Below are positions 44,430 to 52,916 of a stretch of DNA of 64,000 bases, piece by piece (position 1 is the first letter of the stretch; each line of letters begins with the position of its first letter). The notes beneath the pieces were generated by a model, which saw only the letters and a list, made by a program, of their open reading frames with translations, was not told the DNA's origin and ran no database searches. The position numbers were made by a program, and so were the translations under genes. Source of the stretch: UBA2966 sp965242505 (GTDB taxonomy: Bacteria > Pseudomonadota > Alphaproteobacteria > UBA2966); contig OZ251449.1 of the NCBI GenBank assembly GCA_965242505.1, forward strand, positions 1,302,001 through 1,366,000, read 5' to 3'.

Positions 44430-45296
44430 CTACGCCAGACCCATCTGCGCCAGGATCGCCCTGGTCAGCGGATGGCCGGGGTCGGCCAGCCGGTCCGTGA
44501 CGTCGAAATGGTTGTCGGCGTCCATCTCCAGATATTCGGTCTCGAGGCCGTGCTCCCGGCACTTCCGGGCGAAGTCCCTCGATTGCCGCCTGAACGACTC
44601 CGTCTCGCCGCCGCCGACCGCGCAGACGACCGGCCCGTTGAAGCGCAGCGGCAGGCGCTGCGGACTGTTGGCCGCCGCGGTCTCGGCCGTGAGCCGGATG
44701 TCCTCCTGAAGGTCCGTGTGGCGGTGCGGCTCGATGTCGAAAACGCCGCTGATCGGAACGGCGCCCCTGACCACGTCCGCCGGAAGCCCGTGATCGGACG
44801 ACCAGTCGGTCGCCATCATCATGCCGGTCAGGTGCCCCCCGGCCGAATGGCCGCCGACGTGAATGCGTCCCGGGTCGCCGTTGTGATCGGCGATGTTGTC
44901 GAAGGTCCAGACGAGGGCCCGCCGCACCTGATCCACGATGTCGGGGATCGTGACGTCGGGGCACAACTCGTACTCCGGGAGCACCGCGGCGCCGCCGGCG
45001 GCGATCACCGGCTCCACCGCCTCGCTGTAGATGTTCTTGTCCATGGCCCGCCAGTAACCGCCATGGATGAAGAAGAACACCGGCGCTCCGGGCTGGGACG
45101 CGGGGAAGACGTCGAGGACCTGCCGCGGCGTGTCCCCGTAGGGGACGTCCAGATGACAGGCCAGACGCCGGCGGACCGCGGCGCTTCGTCGATTGCCCCC
45201 GTCGACGTACCCGTCGACGCCGGCCACCGTCAGACGCGGCAGCCATTCGAGGTTGAGCCGATGGCGCTCCTCCTCGGACATGTTCTCGTAATCCAT
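44430..45296 (-). CDS. Alpha/beta hydrolase, kynurenine formamidase/esterase-like
   Basis: 288 residues. The oxyanion motif is FFFIHGGYWRAMDK and the nucleophile serine lies in VGGHSAGGHLTGMMM. The acid and His lie toward the end (VVCAVGGGETESF; DADNHFDVTDRL). BD-FAE/kynurenine formamidase family. It is convergent with the TPP-enzyme operon and is probably a separate unit. Confidence 0.82.
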   Translation of the reverse strand: MDYENMSEEERHRLNLEWLPRLTVAGVDGYVDGGNRRSAAVRRRLACHLDVPYGDTPRQVLDVFPASQPGAPVFFFIHGGYWRAMDKNIYSEAVEPVIAAGGAAVLPEYELCPDVTIPDIVDQVRRALVWTFDNIADHNGDPGRIHVGGHSAGGHLTGMMMATDWSSDHGLPADVVRGAVPISGVFDIEPHRHTDLQEDIRLTAETAAANSPQRLPLRFNGPVVCAVGGGETESFRRQSRDFARKCREHGLETEYLEMDADNHFDVTDRLADPGHPLTRAILAQMGLA

Positions 45297-45353
45297 ATCG
45301 TCGTTTCCCCCTCCCGTCGCCGGCGAGCGCGATCGCCCGCTTCTGTTAGCGCA

Positions 45354-45791
45354 TCAGCCGCCGCCGAACAATTCGTCCGCCCGGCGCTCGAAGGCGTGAA
45401 CCATGACCTTGACCGCCTCGCCGAAAACCCGTCCGACCATGGCCTGAAGGACGCGGGACCGGAACTCGAAGTCGACGAAGAAGTCGATGACGCAGGAATC
45501 GGGGCCTTCGGGGGCGAAGATCCAGTGATTGTTCAGGTAGCGAAACGGCCCTTCCGCATAGGTCACGTCGATACGGTCGGGACGGTCCAGCGCGACCGTG
45601 GACGTGAAGCGTTCGCGAAACATCCGGTATCCGATGACGAGATCGGCCACGATCAGGTCGCCATCGCGCCGGCGAATCCGGGCGTCCACGCACCAGGGGA
45701 TGAACTCCGGGTACTTCTCCACGTCCGCCACGAGATCGAACAACTGCTCGGGCGGATGGTGGAGAACCCGCGCTTCCGCGTGCGTCGGCAT
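45354..45791 (-). CDS. Coq10/RatA-family START-like protein
   Basis: 145 residues: HHPPEQLFDLVADVEKYPEF, IPWCVDARIR, NNHWIFAPEG and CVIDFFVDFEFRSRVLQAM. The family binds ubiquinone (Coq10) and was also described as RatA in E. coli. It lies directly after lipA, as in many Alphaproteobacteria. Confidence 0.9.
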   Translation of the reverse strand: MPTHAEARVLHHPPEQLFDLVADVEKYPEFIPWCVDARIRRRDGDLIVADLVIGYRMFRERFTSTVALDRPDRIDVTYAEGPFRYLNNHWIFAPEGPDSCVIDFFVDFEFRSRVLQAMVGRVFGEAVKVMVHAFERRADELFGGG

Positions 45792-45797
45792 CCGGGT

Positions 45798-46778
45798 CTA
45801 GGAAGGAGACGGATCCGGTGGCCTCGCGTCCGCCGGCGTCCCGTCCCGCGCCGCCCGCAGTCTCTCGAAGTCGTCGCCCGCGTGGTAGGACGACCGCGTG
45901 AGCGGCGAGGCCGACGCCATCAGGAACCCCCTGGCCCGGGCCGCGGCCTCGTAGCGCCGGAATTCCTCCGGCGCGACGAACCGGTCGACGGGCGCGTGCC
46001 GCGGGGTCGGCTGGAGGTACTGTCCGATCGTCACGAAATCGACGTCGGCGGACCTCATGTCGTCCATGACCTGCATGACTTCCGCGTAGTCCTCGCCGAG
46101 GCCCACCATCATTCCCGACTTGGTGAAGATCGACGGATCGAGCTGCTTGACCCGGTCCAGCAGCCTCAGCGAATGGAAATACCGCGCGCCCGGCCGGATC
46201 GTCGGATAGAGGCGCGGCGTCGTTTCCAGATTGTGGTTGTAGACGTCCGGACGCGCCGCCGCGACCGCCTCGACGGCGCCGGGCTTGCGCAGAAAGTCAG
46301 GGGTGAGCGCCTCGATCGTGGTGTCCGGCGCATGATCGCGGATCGACCGGATGACCTTCACGAACTGGCTGGCGCCTCCGTCGTCCAGATCGTCCCGGTC
46401 GACGGACGTGATCACGACGTGATCGAGGCCCAGGGCCGCCGCCGCGCGTCCGACGTTCCCGGGTTCCGCCGGGTCGACCGCGCGGGGCCGGCCGGTCGCG
46501 ACGTTGCAGAAGGCGCACGCCCGCGTGCAGACGTCGCCGAGGATCATCACCGTCGCGTGCCCCTGCGCCCAGCATTCCCCGATGTTGGGGCAGGCGGCTT
46601 CCTCGCACACGGTGTTCAACCGCAGCTCGCGCATCAGCGCGCGGGTCGCGCGGTACTCGGCGGACATCGGCGCCTTCACCCGAATCCACGGCGGCTTGCG
46701 CGGGGACGGGCTCTCCCGACCGCCGCGCCTCTCCGGGCGCCGCGATGCGGCGACGCCGACGTTCGCGCCGTTTGCCAT
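45798..46778 (-). CDS. lipA: Lipoyl synthase
   Basis: 326 residues. The auxiliary cluster cysteines are CEEAACPNIGEC, the radical SAM cluster is CTRACAFC and the C-terminal serine ligand lies in LTRSSYHAGDDF. It inserts sulfur into octanoyl groups on lipoyl domains such as that of PdhC, encoded just upstream. 6 bases separate it from the coq10/ratA gene. Confidence 0.95.
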   Translation of the reverse strand: MANGANVGVAASRRPERRGGRESPSPRKPPWIRVKAPMSAEYRATRALMRELRLNTVCEEAACPNIGECWAQGHATVMILGDVCTRACAFCNVATGRPRAVDPAEPGNVGRAAAALGLDHVVITSVDRDDLDDGGASQFVKVIRSIRDHAPDTTIEALTPDFLRKPGAVEAVAAARPDVYNHNLETTPRLYPTIRPGARYFHSLRLLDRVKQLDPSIFTKSGMMVGLGEDYAEVMQVMDDMRSADVDFVTIGQYLQPTPRHAPVDRFVAPEEFRRYEAAARARGFLMASASPLTRSSYHAGDDFERLRAARDGTPADARPPDPSPS

Positions 46779-46794
46779 GTCCGTTCGCGCCCCT

Positions 46795-48039
46795 CTACAG
46801 AAGCATCGTCACGGGATCCTCGACGAACCCCCTGAACGCGGCCAGCAGCCGCGCTCCCACCGCGCCATCGACCACCCGGTGATCGCACGAAAGGGTGCAG
46901 CTGGCCACGGTCGCCACGTTCAACGCCCCGTCCCTGACCACCGGACGCGGCTCGCCCGCGCCCACGGCGAGAATCGCGGACTGCGGCGGATTCACGATCG
47001 CGCTGAACTCCCGAACGCCGAACATGCCGAGATTCGAGATCGAGAACGTGCCGCCCTCGTATTCCTCGGGCCGCAACCCGCCGCCCCGCGCGCGGGCCGC
47101 GAGGTCCTTCATCTCCGCCGAGATCTCTCCCAGGCCCTTCCGGTCGGCGTTGCGGACGACGGGCGCGACCAGACCCGCGTCGGTCGCCACGGCGACGGAG
47201 ACGTCCACGGAGCCGTACCGGATCGTTCCCTCGTCGGACCAGCTCGCATTGGCGTCCGGGGTCTCGCGCAGCGCCAGGGCCGCGGCCCGAACGACGAAGT
47301 CGTTGACCGAAATCCTGCGGTCGGCGCCGTCGCGTTCGTTGAATTCCCGCCGCATGGCCAAGAGGCGGTCGAGATCGCAGTCGACCGTCAGATAGAAGTG
47401 GGGAACCGTCCGCTTCGACTCCGAGAGCCTGCGGGCGATCGCCTTCCGCATGGCGGTGTGCGGGACGATCCCGCTTTCGCCGGCGGGCGGCGACGGCGCC
47501 TCGTCCATGGCCGCCCGGGAGGCCGCGGCCTGGGGCGAGCCTTCCGAAAGCGCCGCCTCGACGTCGGTCTTCACGATCCTGCCGCGGGGGCCCGTTCCCT
47601 GGATCGCCGACAGGTCGAGTCCCGCCCTTTCCGCCATTCGGCGCGCCAGCGGACTCGCGAAAATCCTCTCGGCGGAGCTCTCCGGATGGTCCTCCCGGAA
47701 AGTGGACCCGGACGTCGCGGCGGCGGGCGGCGGAGCCGGCATCCGCGGCGCGGCCTCGGGCGCCGGCTGAAACCCGTCGAGCGCGGAGGCGTCCTCCCCC
47801 TCTCCGAGCATGACCGCGATCGGCTGGTTCACCGGGACGCCTTCCGTCCCCTCGGCCACGAGAAGCCGCCCCACGAGACCCCCGTCGACGGCCTCCAGTT
47901 CCATCGCCGCCTTGTCCGTTTCGATCTCGGCGATGACGTCGCCCGCCGACACGCGGTCGCCTTCCCCGACGAGCCAGCGGGCGAGCGTCCCTTCCGTCAT
48001 CGTCGGCGACAGGGCCGGCATGGCGACGGTCGTCGGCAT
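46795..48039 (-). CDS. pdhC: Pyruvate dehydrogenase E2, dihydrolipoamide acetyltransferase
   Basis: 414 residues. The lipoyl domain has its lysine in ETDKAAMELEAVDGG. A Pro/Ala linker and the peripheral subunit-binding domain (ASPLARRMAERAGLDLSAIQGTGPRGRIVK) follow, then the catalytic domain ending in DHRVVDG. It transfers acetyl groups to CoA. Only one lipoyl domain is present, and E3 (lpd) is not in this cluster. Confidence 0.95.
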   Translation of the reverse strand: MPTTVAMPALSPTMTEGTLARWLVGEGDRVSAGDVIAEIETDKAAMELEAVDGGLVGRLLVAEGTEGVPVNQPIAVMLGEGEDASALDGFQPAPEAAPRMPAPPPAAATSGSTFREDHPESSAERIFASPLARRMAERAGLDLSAIQGTGPRGRIVKTDVEAALSEGSPQAAASRAAMDEAPSPPAGESGIVPHTAMRKAIARRLSESKRTVPHFYLTVDCDLDRLLAMRREFNERDGADRRISVNDFVVRAAALALRETPDANASWSDEGTIRYGSVDVSVAVATDAGLVAPVVRNADRKGLGEISAEMKDLAARARGGGLRPEEYEGGTFSISNLGMFGVREFSAIVNPPQSAILAVGAGEPRPVVRDGALNVATVASCTLSCDHRVVDGAVGARLLAAFRGFVEDPVTMLL

Positions 48040-48048
48040 TTCGCTTTC

Positions 48049-50211
48049 TCAGAACCCGCGGAACACGGCTCTGGCGGCCTCGGCGATGTCCTCCGCCTGC
48101 GGCAGGGCGAGCCGCTCGAGATTGGCGGCGTAGGGCATCGGCGCGTCCTCGCCGCTGACGCGCGCGACGGGCGCATCGAGCCAGTCGAACGCCTGTTCCA
48201 TCAGACGCGCGGAAATCTCGGCGCCGACCCCGCAGGTCCCCCAGGCCTCCTCGACGGTCACCAGCCGGTTGGTCTTCCTGACGGAGTCGACGATGGTTCC
48301 GGTATCCAGGGGACGCAGCGTCCGGAGATCGACGACCTCCGCGTCGATCCCCTCCGCCTCGAGCGCCGCCGCAGCCCGCAGGGACTTCTCCACCCCCATC
48401 GAATACCCCACGATCGTGACGTCCGCGCCTTCGCGAACCACGCTGCTCCGGCCGATGGGAACGACGAAATCGTCGAGGACCGGCACCTCTCCCGAATGCC
48501 CGTAGAGAAGCTCGTTCTCGAGGAACACGACGGGGTTGGGGTCGCGAATGGCCGCCTTCAACAACCCCTTGGCGTCCGCCGCGAAACAGGGGGCCACGAC
48601 CTTGAGGCCCGGGACGTGCGCGTACCAGGCGGCGTAGTCCTGGCTATGCTGGGCGGCGACGCGCGACGCCGGGCCGTTGGGGCCGCGGAACACGATGGCG
48701 CAGCTCATCTGACCGCCGGACATGTACAGGGTCTTGGCGGCGGAATTCACGATCTGATCGATGGCCTGCATCGAGAAGTTGAAGGTCATGAACTCGACGA
48801 TGGGGCGCAGGCCGTTGAAGGCCGCCCCGACGCCGACCCCGGCGAACCCCTGCTCCGTGATGGGCGTGTCGATCACGCGCCGGGGGCCGAATTCATCGAG
48901 CAGGCCCTGACTGACCTTGTAGGCGCCCTCGTACTCGGCGACCTCCTCGCCCATCAGAAACACCTTCGGGTCCCGACGCATCTCCTCCGCCATGGCGTCG
49001 CGGAGCGCCTCGCGCACGGTGAGCGAGACGGTTTTCGCGCCGGCGCCGGGCGCGGCGGGAGCGGCCGCGCCCTCCCCTTCGGCCGGCGGCGCGGCGACGG
49101 GCCGGTCGACCCGGACGCCGCCCGTTCCTTCCGGGACCGGCGGTTCGCCGACCTCTCCGCCGCCTCCGGCCTCGATCAGGACGTCGGCGCGGAGTTCCGA
49201 GGGATCGGGTTCCGGACTCTCCTGCGCGAACGCCGCGGCCTCGGCCACCACGTCCCTGACCTCCCTGTCGATGTCCCTCAGGGCGTCCTCGTCCGCCAGC
49301 CTCGCCTTCAGGACGAGATTCCGCGCGTGATCGATGGGGTCTCGTTCCTCCCGGACCTTCCGCACCTCCTCGCGGGACCTGTACTTGGCCGGATCGGACA
49401 TCGAATGGCCCCGATAGCGATACGTCTTCATCTCGAGGAGGACCGGCCCGTTGCCCTCCCGGCAATGCCTGACGGCCCGGTCGCCGGCTTCCTTGACGGC
49501 CAGCACGTCCATGCCGTCGACCTGCTCGCCCCGGATGGCGAAGCTCTCGCCGCGACGATACAGCTCCGTCTGCGCGGAGGACCGCGTCACCGACGTCCCC
49601 ATCGCGTACTGGTTGTTTTCCACCACGAACACGACCGGCAGGCTCCACAGCTCGGCCATGTTGAACGATTCGTACACCTGGCCCTGGTTCGCGGCGCCGT
49701 CTCCGAAATAGGTCAGGACGACGTTGTCGGCGCCGTTGTATTTCTCCGCGAACGCCAGACCCGCGCCCAGGGGAACCCAGGCGCCGACGATGCCGTGCCC
49801 GCCGTAGAAGTTCCTCTCCCGGGAGAACATGTGCATGGAGCCGCCCTTGCCCTTCGAGTAACCGCCGGCGCGCCCGGTGAGTTCCGCCATGACGCCCTTG
49901 GGATCCATGCCGCAGGCCAGCATGTGGCCGTGGTCGCGGTAGCCGGTGATGACGCTGTCGTTCTCCGAGATGGCCGCCTGAAGGCCCACCACGATCGCCT
50001 CCTGGCCGATGTAGAGATGGCAGAACCCGCCGATCAGCCCCATGCCGTACAACTGGCCCGCGCGCTCCTCGAAGCGCCGGATCAGAAGCATCAGGCGGTA
50101 ATGATCGATCAGTTCGCCGGAGACCGCCGGCGATTTCCCGGAGCGGCGGGCGCGCGTCGCGTTCGCGGCTTTCGCCCCGGCGTCGCCGTTCTTGGAGCGC
50201 GTCCGCGCCAT
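48049..50211 (-). CDS. pdhAB: Pyruvate dehydrogenase E1, alpha and beta chains fused
   Basis: 720 residues in one open frame. About 1-335 is E1 alpha (TPP motif GDGAANQGQVYESFN, phosphorylation-loop region YRYRGHSMSDPAKYRSREE). A Gly/Pro/Ala-rich linker covers about 340-390. The rest is E1 beta (TVREALRDAMAEEMRRDPKV, GEEVAEYEGAYKVSQGL, AAQHSQDYAAWYAHVPGLKV). In many Alphaproteobacteria E1 beta is separate and begins with a lipoyl domain; here there is no stop between the chains and no lipoyl motif. ATG 50211 follows a purine-rich stretch. Confidence 0.93.
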   Translation of the reverse strand: MARTRSKNGDAGAKAANATRARRSGKSPAVSGELIDHYRLMLLIRRFEERAGQLYGMGLIGGFCHLYIGQEAIVVGLQAAISENDSVITGYRDHGHMLACGMDPKGVMAELTGRAGGYSKGKGGSMHMFSRERNFYGGHGIVGAWVPLGAGLAFAEKYNGADNVVLTYFGDGAANQGQVYESFNMAELWSLPVVFVVENNQYAMGTSVTRSSAQTELYRRGESFAIRGEQVDGMDVLAVKEAGDRAVRHCREGNGPVLLEMKTYRYRGHSMSDPAKYRSREEVRKVREERDPIDHARNLVLKARLADEDALRDIDREVRDVVAEAAAFAQESPEPDPSELRADVLIEAGGGGEVGEPPVPEGTGGVRVDRPVAAPPAEGEGAAAPAAPGAGAKTVSLTVREALRDAMAEEMRRDPKVFLMGEEVAEYEGAYKVSQGLLDEFGPRRVIDTPITEQGFAGVGVGAAFNGLRPIVEFMTFNFSMQAIDQIVNSAAKTLYMSGGQMSCAIVFRGPNGPASRVAAQHSQDYAAWYAHVPGLKVVAPCFAADAKGLLKAAIRDPNPVVFLENELLYGHSGEVPVLDDFVVPIGRSSVVREGADVTIVGYSMGVEKSLRAAAALEAEGIDAEVVDLRTLRPLDTGTIVDSVRKTNRLVTVEEAWGTCGVGAEISARLMEQAFDWLDAPVARVSGEDAPMPYAANLERLALPQAEDIAEAARAVFRGF

Positions 50212-50274
50212 GGCCCCCTCAACCAAGCCGTCCCGGAAAGCGCCGCCGGCCGCCCCCATCGGTCGGTCGCGCCC

Positions 50275-50586
50275 TCAACGGGTCAGGAACATGAGCTCGT
50301 CGGGATGCGCGAGGCCCAGGACGATACGGGCGCGTTCGTCGAGCATATCACGGTCCAGACCGTCCGAACGCAGGAGAGAGACCTGGTGCTCCAGCCGCTC
50401 TCGCGCCGCGCGCGCCGCATGCAGTTCCACCTCCACCCGGTCGATGCGCTGACTCAGCAGGCTCCAGGCCGCGAGGCCGCGGTCGCCCTGAACGGCGTGA
50501 TACCCGATGTAGGCGATGGTCGCGACGCACAGAAGCGGCATCGCGCAATGGCGAAGCCGACGGGGCAGTTCGCGCGCGGGGGTCAT
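50275..50586 (-). CDS. ftsB: Septum formation initiator, FtsB/DivIC-like
   Basis: 103 residues: short cytoplasmic head, one membrane helix (MPLLCVATIAYIGYHAV), then a coiled coil (SQRIDRVEVELHAARAARER) and ERARIVLGLAHPDELMFL. FtsB links FtsL and FtsQ in the divisome. Its place between eno and pdhA is standard for the class. Confidence 0.87.
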   Translation of the reverse strand: MTPARELPRRLRHCAMPLLCVATIAYIGYHAVQGDRGLAAWSLLSQRIDRVEVELHAARAARERLEHQVSLLRSDGLDRDMLDERARIVLGLAHPDELMFLTR

Positions 50587-50677
50587 GCCGCCACCGAATC
50601 ACAGGCGATTCTTCGATGTCAAGGAAATTCCGGGGGCGGGCGGCGCCGCGGTTCGGAACATGGCGCGCCGCGCCCCG

Positions 50678-51949
50678 TCACACGAGAACGCCGCGCCCGG
50701 CGAACGCCGCCGACCGCCCGAGCCGTTCCTCGATGCGAATGAGCTGGTTGTACTTGGCCAATCTGTCGGATCTGGAGAGGGAGCCCGTCTTGATCTGGCC
50801 GCAGTTCGTGGCCACCGCCAGATCCGCGATGGTCGTGTCCTCCGTCTCGCCCGATCGATGGGACACGATGGCCCGGTAGCCGGACCGGTGCGCGGCCTCG
50901 ACCGTTTCGAGCGTTTCCGTGAGCGTGCCGATCTGGTTCGCCTTGATCAGGATGGCGTTGGCCGCGCCCCGCCGGACCCCCTCGGCCAGGCGCTCCCCGT
51001 TGGTGACGAACAGGTCGTCGCCGACGAGTTGCGCGCGGTCCCCGATGGCGCTCGTCAGGGCCTCCCAGCCCCGCCAGTCGTCCTCCGCCATCCCGTCCTC
51101 TATGGACGCGATGGGGTAGCGGGCGACGAGGTCCTCGTACATCCCGACCATCCCGTCGGCGTCGAGGGTCCGGCCCACGCCCTCGAGAACGTACCTGCCG
51201 TCGTCGAAAAATTCGGTCGCCGCCGCATCGAGCGCCAGATACACGTCCTCACCCGGACGGCGGCCCGCCGCCTCGATCGCCTTCATCACGAATCCGATGG
51301 CCTCGTCGGCGCCGCCGATGGACGGCGCGAACCCGCCCTCGTCCCCGACGTTCACACCGTGCCCGGCTTCGCTCAACCCCCTCTTGAGCGCCTGAAACAC
51401 CTCGGCGCCGACCCGCACCGCCTCGCCGACGGTTTCCGCCGCCACCGGCATGATCATGAATTCCTGAAAGTCGAGCGGGTTGTCGGCGTGGGCCCCGCCG
51501 TTGACGACGTTCATCATCGGGACCGGCAGCGTTCGGGCCGCGACCCCTCCGACGTAGGCGTAGAGCGGGAGGCCGGCGGCGCGCGCGGCAGCCTTCGCGT
51601 TCGCGAGGCTCACCCCGAGGATGGCGTTGGCGCCGAGCCGGCTCTTGTCGGGCTCGCCGTCCAGGCCGATCATGATCTCGTCGATCGCGCACTGCCCTTC
51701 GGCGTCCATTCCCGACAGCGCGTCGAACAGCTCTCCGTTGACGGCCTCCACCGCCCGGCGGACGCCCTTGCCGAGATATCGTTCGCCGCCGTCGCGCGCC
51801 TCGGCCGCCTCGTGCGTTCCGGTCGACGCGCCGGACGGGACCGCGGCGCGCCCCAGCGAACCGTCGGCGAGCTCGACGTCGACCTCGACCGTGGGATTGC
51901 CCCGGCTGTCGAGTATCTCGCGGGCCCGGATATCCACGATGGCCGTCAT
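50678..51949 (-). CDS. eno: Enolase
   Basis: 423 residues. SRGNPTVEVDVEL, GASTGTHEAAEARDGG, the metal sites in LDAAATEFF, SIEDGMAEDDW and VGDDLFVTN, the catalytic Lys in ILIKANQIGTLTE, and SHRSGETEDTTIADLAV. It converts 2-phosphoglycerate to PEP. The frame could start earlier, but ATG 51949 gives the family N-terminus (MTAIVDIRAREILDSRGN). Confidence 0.97.
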   Translation of the reverse strand: MTAIVDIRAREILDSRGNPTVEVDVELADGSLGRAAVPSGASTGTHEAAEARDGGERYLGKGVRRAVEAVNGELFDALSGMDAEGQCAIDEIMIGLDGEPDKSRLGANAILGVSLANAKAAARAAGLPLYAYVGGVAARTLPVPMMNVVNGGAHADNPLDFQEFMIMPVAAETVGEAVRVGAEVFQALKRGLSEAGHGVNVGDEGGFAPSIGGADEAIGFVMKAIEAAGRRPGEDVYLALDAAATEFFDDGRYVLEGVGRTLDADGMVGMYEDLVARYPIASIEDGMAEDDWRGWEALTSAIGDRAQLVGDDLFVTNGERLAEGVRRGAANAILIKANQIGTLTETLETVEAAHRSGYRAIVSHRSGETEDTTIADLAVATNCGQIKTGSLSRSDRLAKYNQLIRIEERLGRSAAFAGRGVLV

Positions 51950-52055
51950 TCGATCCTCGTCTGTTCGTTCGTCGGGCGAACACCGTATCGCCGGAGGCCC
52001 CCTTCCATCGAATCCGGTCCGGGGACGGTCGGCCTCCACGCCCGGAGTCGGGACG

Positions 52056-52916
52056 TCAATCCGGCTCCCTCTTGGCGAGGCGGTCGAATTCCATGAGGCG
52101 GCTCACGATCGACTCGATCTCCGACAGGCGCACCATGTTGGGGCCGTCGGAAGGGGCGTTGTCCGGATCCTCGTGCGTTTCCATGAATACGGCGGCGACC
52201 CCGACCGCGACCGCCGCGCGGGCCAGGACCGGGACGGACTCCCGGTCCCCGCCGCTTCGCGTTCCCAGTCCGCCGGGTTGCTGCACTGAATGAGTCGCGT
52301 CGAAAACCACCGGGTAGCCGGTCCGCGCCAGGACCGGGAGCGACCGCATGTCGCTGACCAGCGTATTGTATCCGAAACTGGCGCCGCGCTCCGTGAGGAG
52401 GATGCGGTCGTTCCCCGCGCCGCTGATCTTCTCGGCGACGTTCTTCATGTCCCAGGGGGCGAGGAACTGTCCCTTCTTGACGTTGACCGCGCGCCCGGCG
52501 CGCGCGGCGGCGAGCAGCAGGTCCGTCTGCCGGCACAGGAACGCGGGAATTTGCAGGACGTCGACGACCTCCCGCAATTCGCCGCATTGCGCCTCGCCGT
52601 GAACGTCGGTGAGCACGGGACAGCCGACCGTCTCCCGGATTTCCGCGAATACGGGGAGCGCGCCTTCCAGGCCGATTCCCCGCGGGCTCGCGGCGCTCGT
52701 CCGGTTGGCCTTGTCGAACGAGGTCTTGTAGACGAGGCCGATGCCCAGTCTTTCCGAGATCTCGGCGAGCCTGCCCGAAACGTCCAGCGCGTGCTGCCGG
52801 CTCTCCATGGCGCAGGGGCCGGCGATCAACGCGAGCGGCAGGTCGTTGCCGAGGGTCACCCCGCCGACCTCCACGTGAACCGCCGCGCGGCCGGCGGCAC
52901 CCCCTTCCGCCGTCAT
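52056..52916 (-). CDS. kdsA: 3-deoxy-8-phosphooctulonate synthase (KDO-8-P synthase)
   Basis: 286 residues: LALIAGPCAMESRQHAL, YKTSFDKANRTS, PVLTDVHGEAQC, CRQTDLLLAAARAGRAVNVKKGQFLAPWDMKNV, DATHSVQQPGG and ETHEDPDNAPSDGPNM. It condenses PEP with arabinose-5-P for lipopolysaccharide KDO, so the organism has an LPS outer membrane. Its ATG overlaps the pyrG stop by ATGA. Confidence 0.96.
   Translation of the reverse strand: MTAEGGAAGRAAVHVEVGGVTLGNDLPLALIAGPCAMESRQHALDVSGRLAEISERLGIGLVYKTSFDKANRTSAASPRGIGLEGALPVFAEIRETVGCPVLTDVHGEAQCGELREVVDVLQIPAFLCRQTDLLLAAARAGRAVNVKKGQFLAPWDMKNVAEKISGAGNDRILLTERGASFGYNTLVSDMRSLPVLARTGYPVVFDATHSVQQPGGLGTRSGGDRESVPVLARAAVAVGVAAVFMETHEDPDNAPSDGPNMVRLSEIESIVSRLMEFDRLAKREPD

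Noticed and set aside
46504..50742. Very long plus-strand open frame (over 1400 codons) opposite pdh, lipA and ftsB
   Set aside because: It is the antisense of well-conserved genes in very GC-rich DNA, has no recognisable domain and contains the compositional bias expected of a shadow frame.
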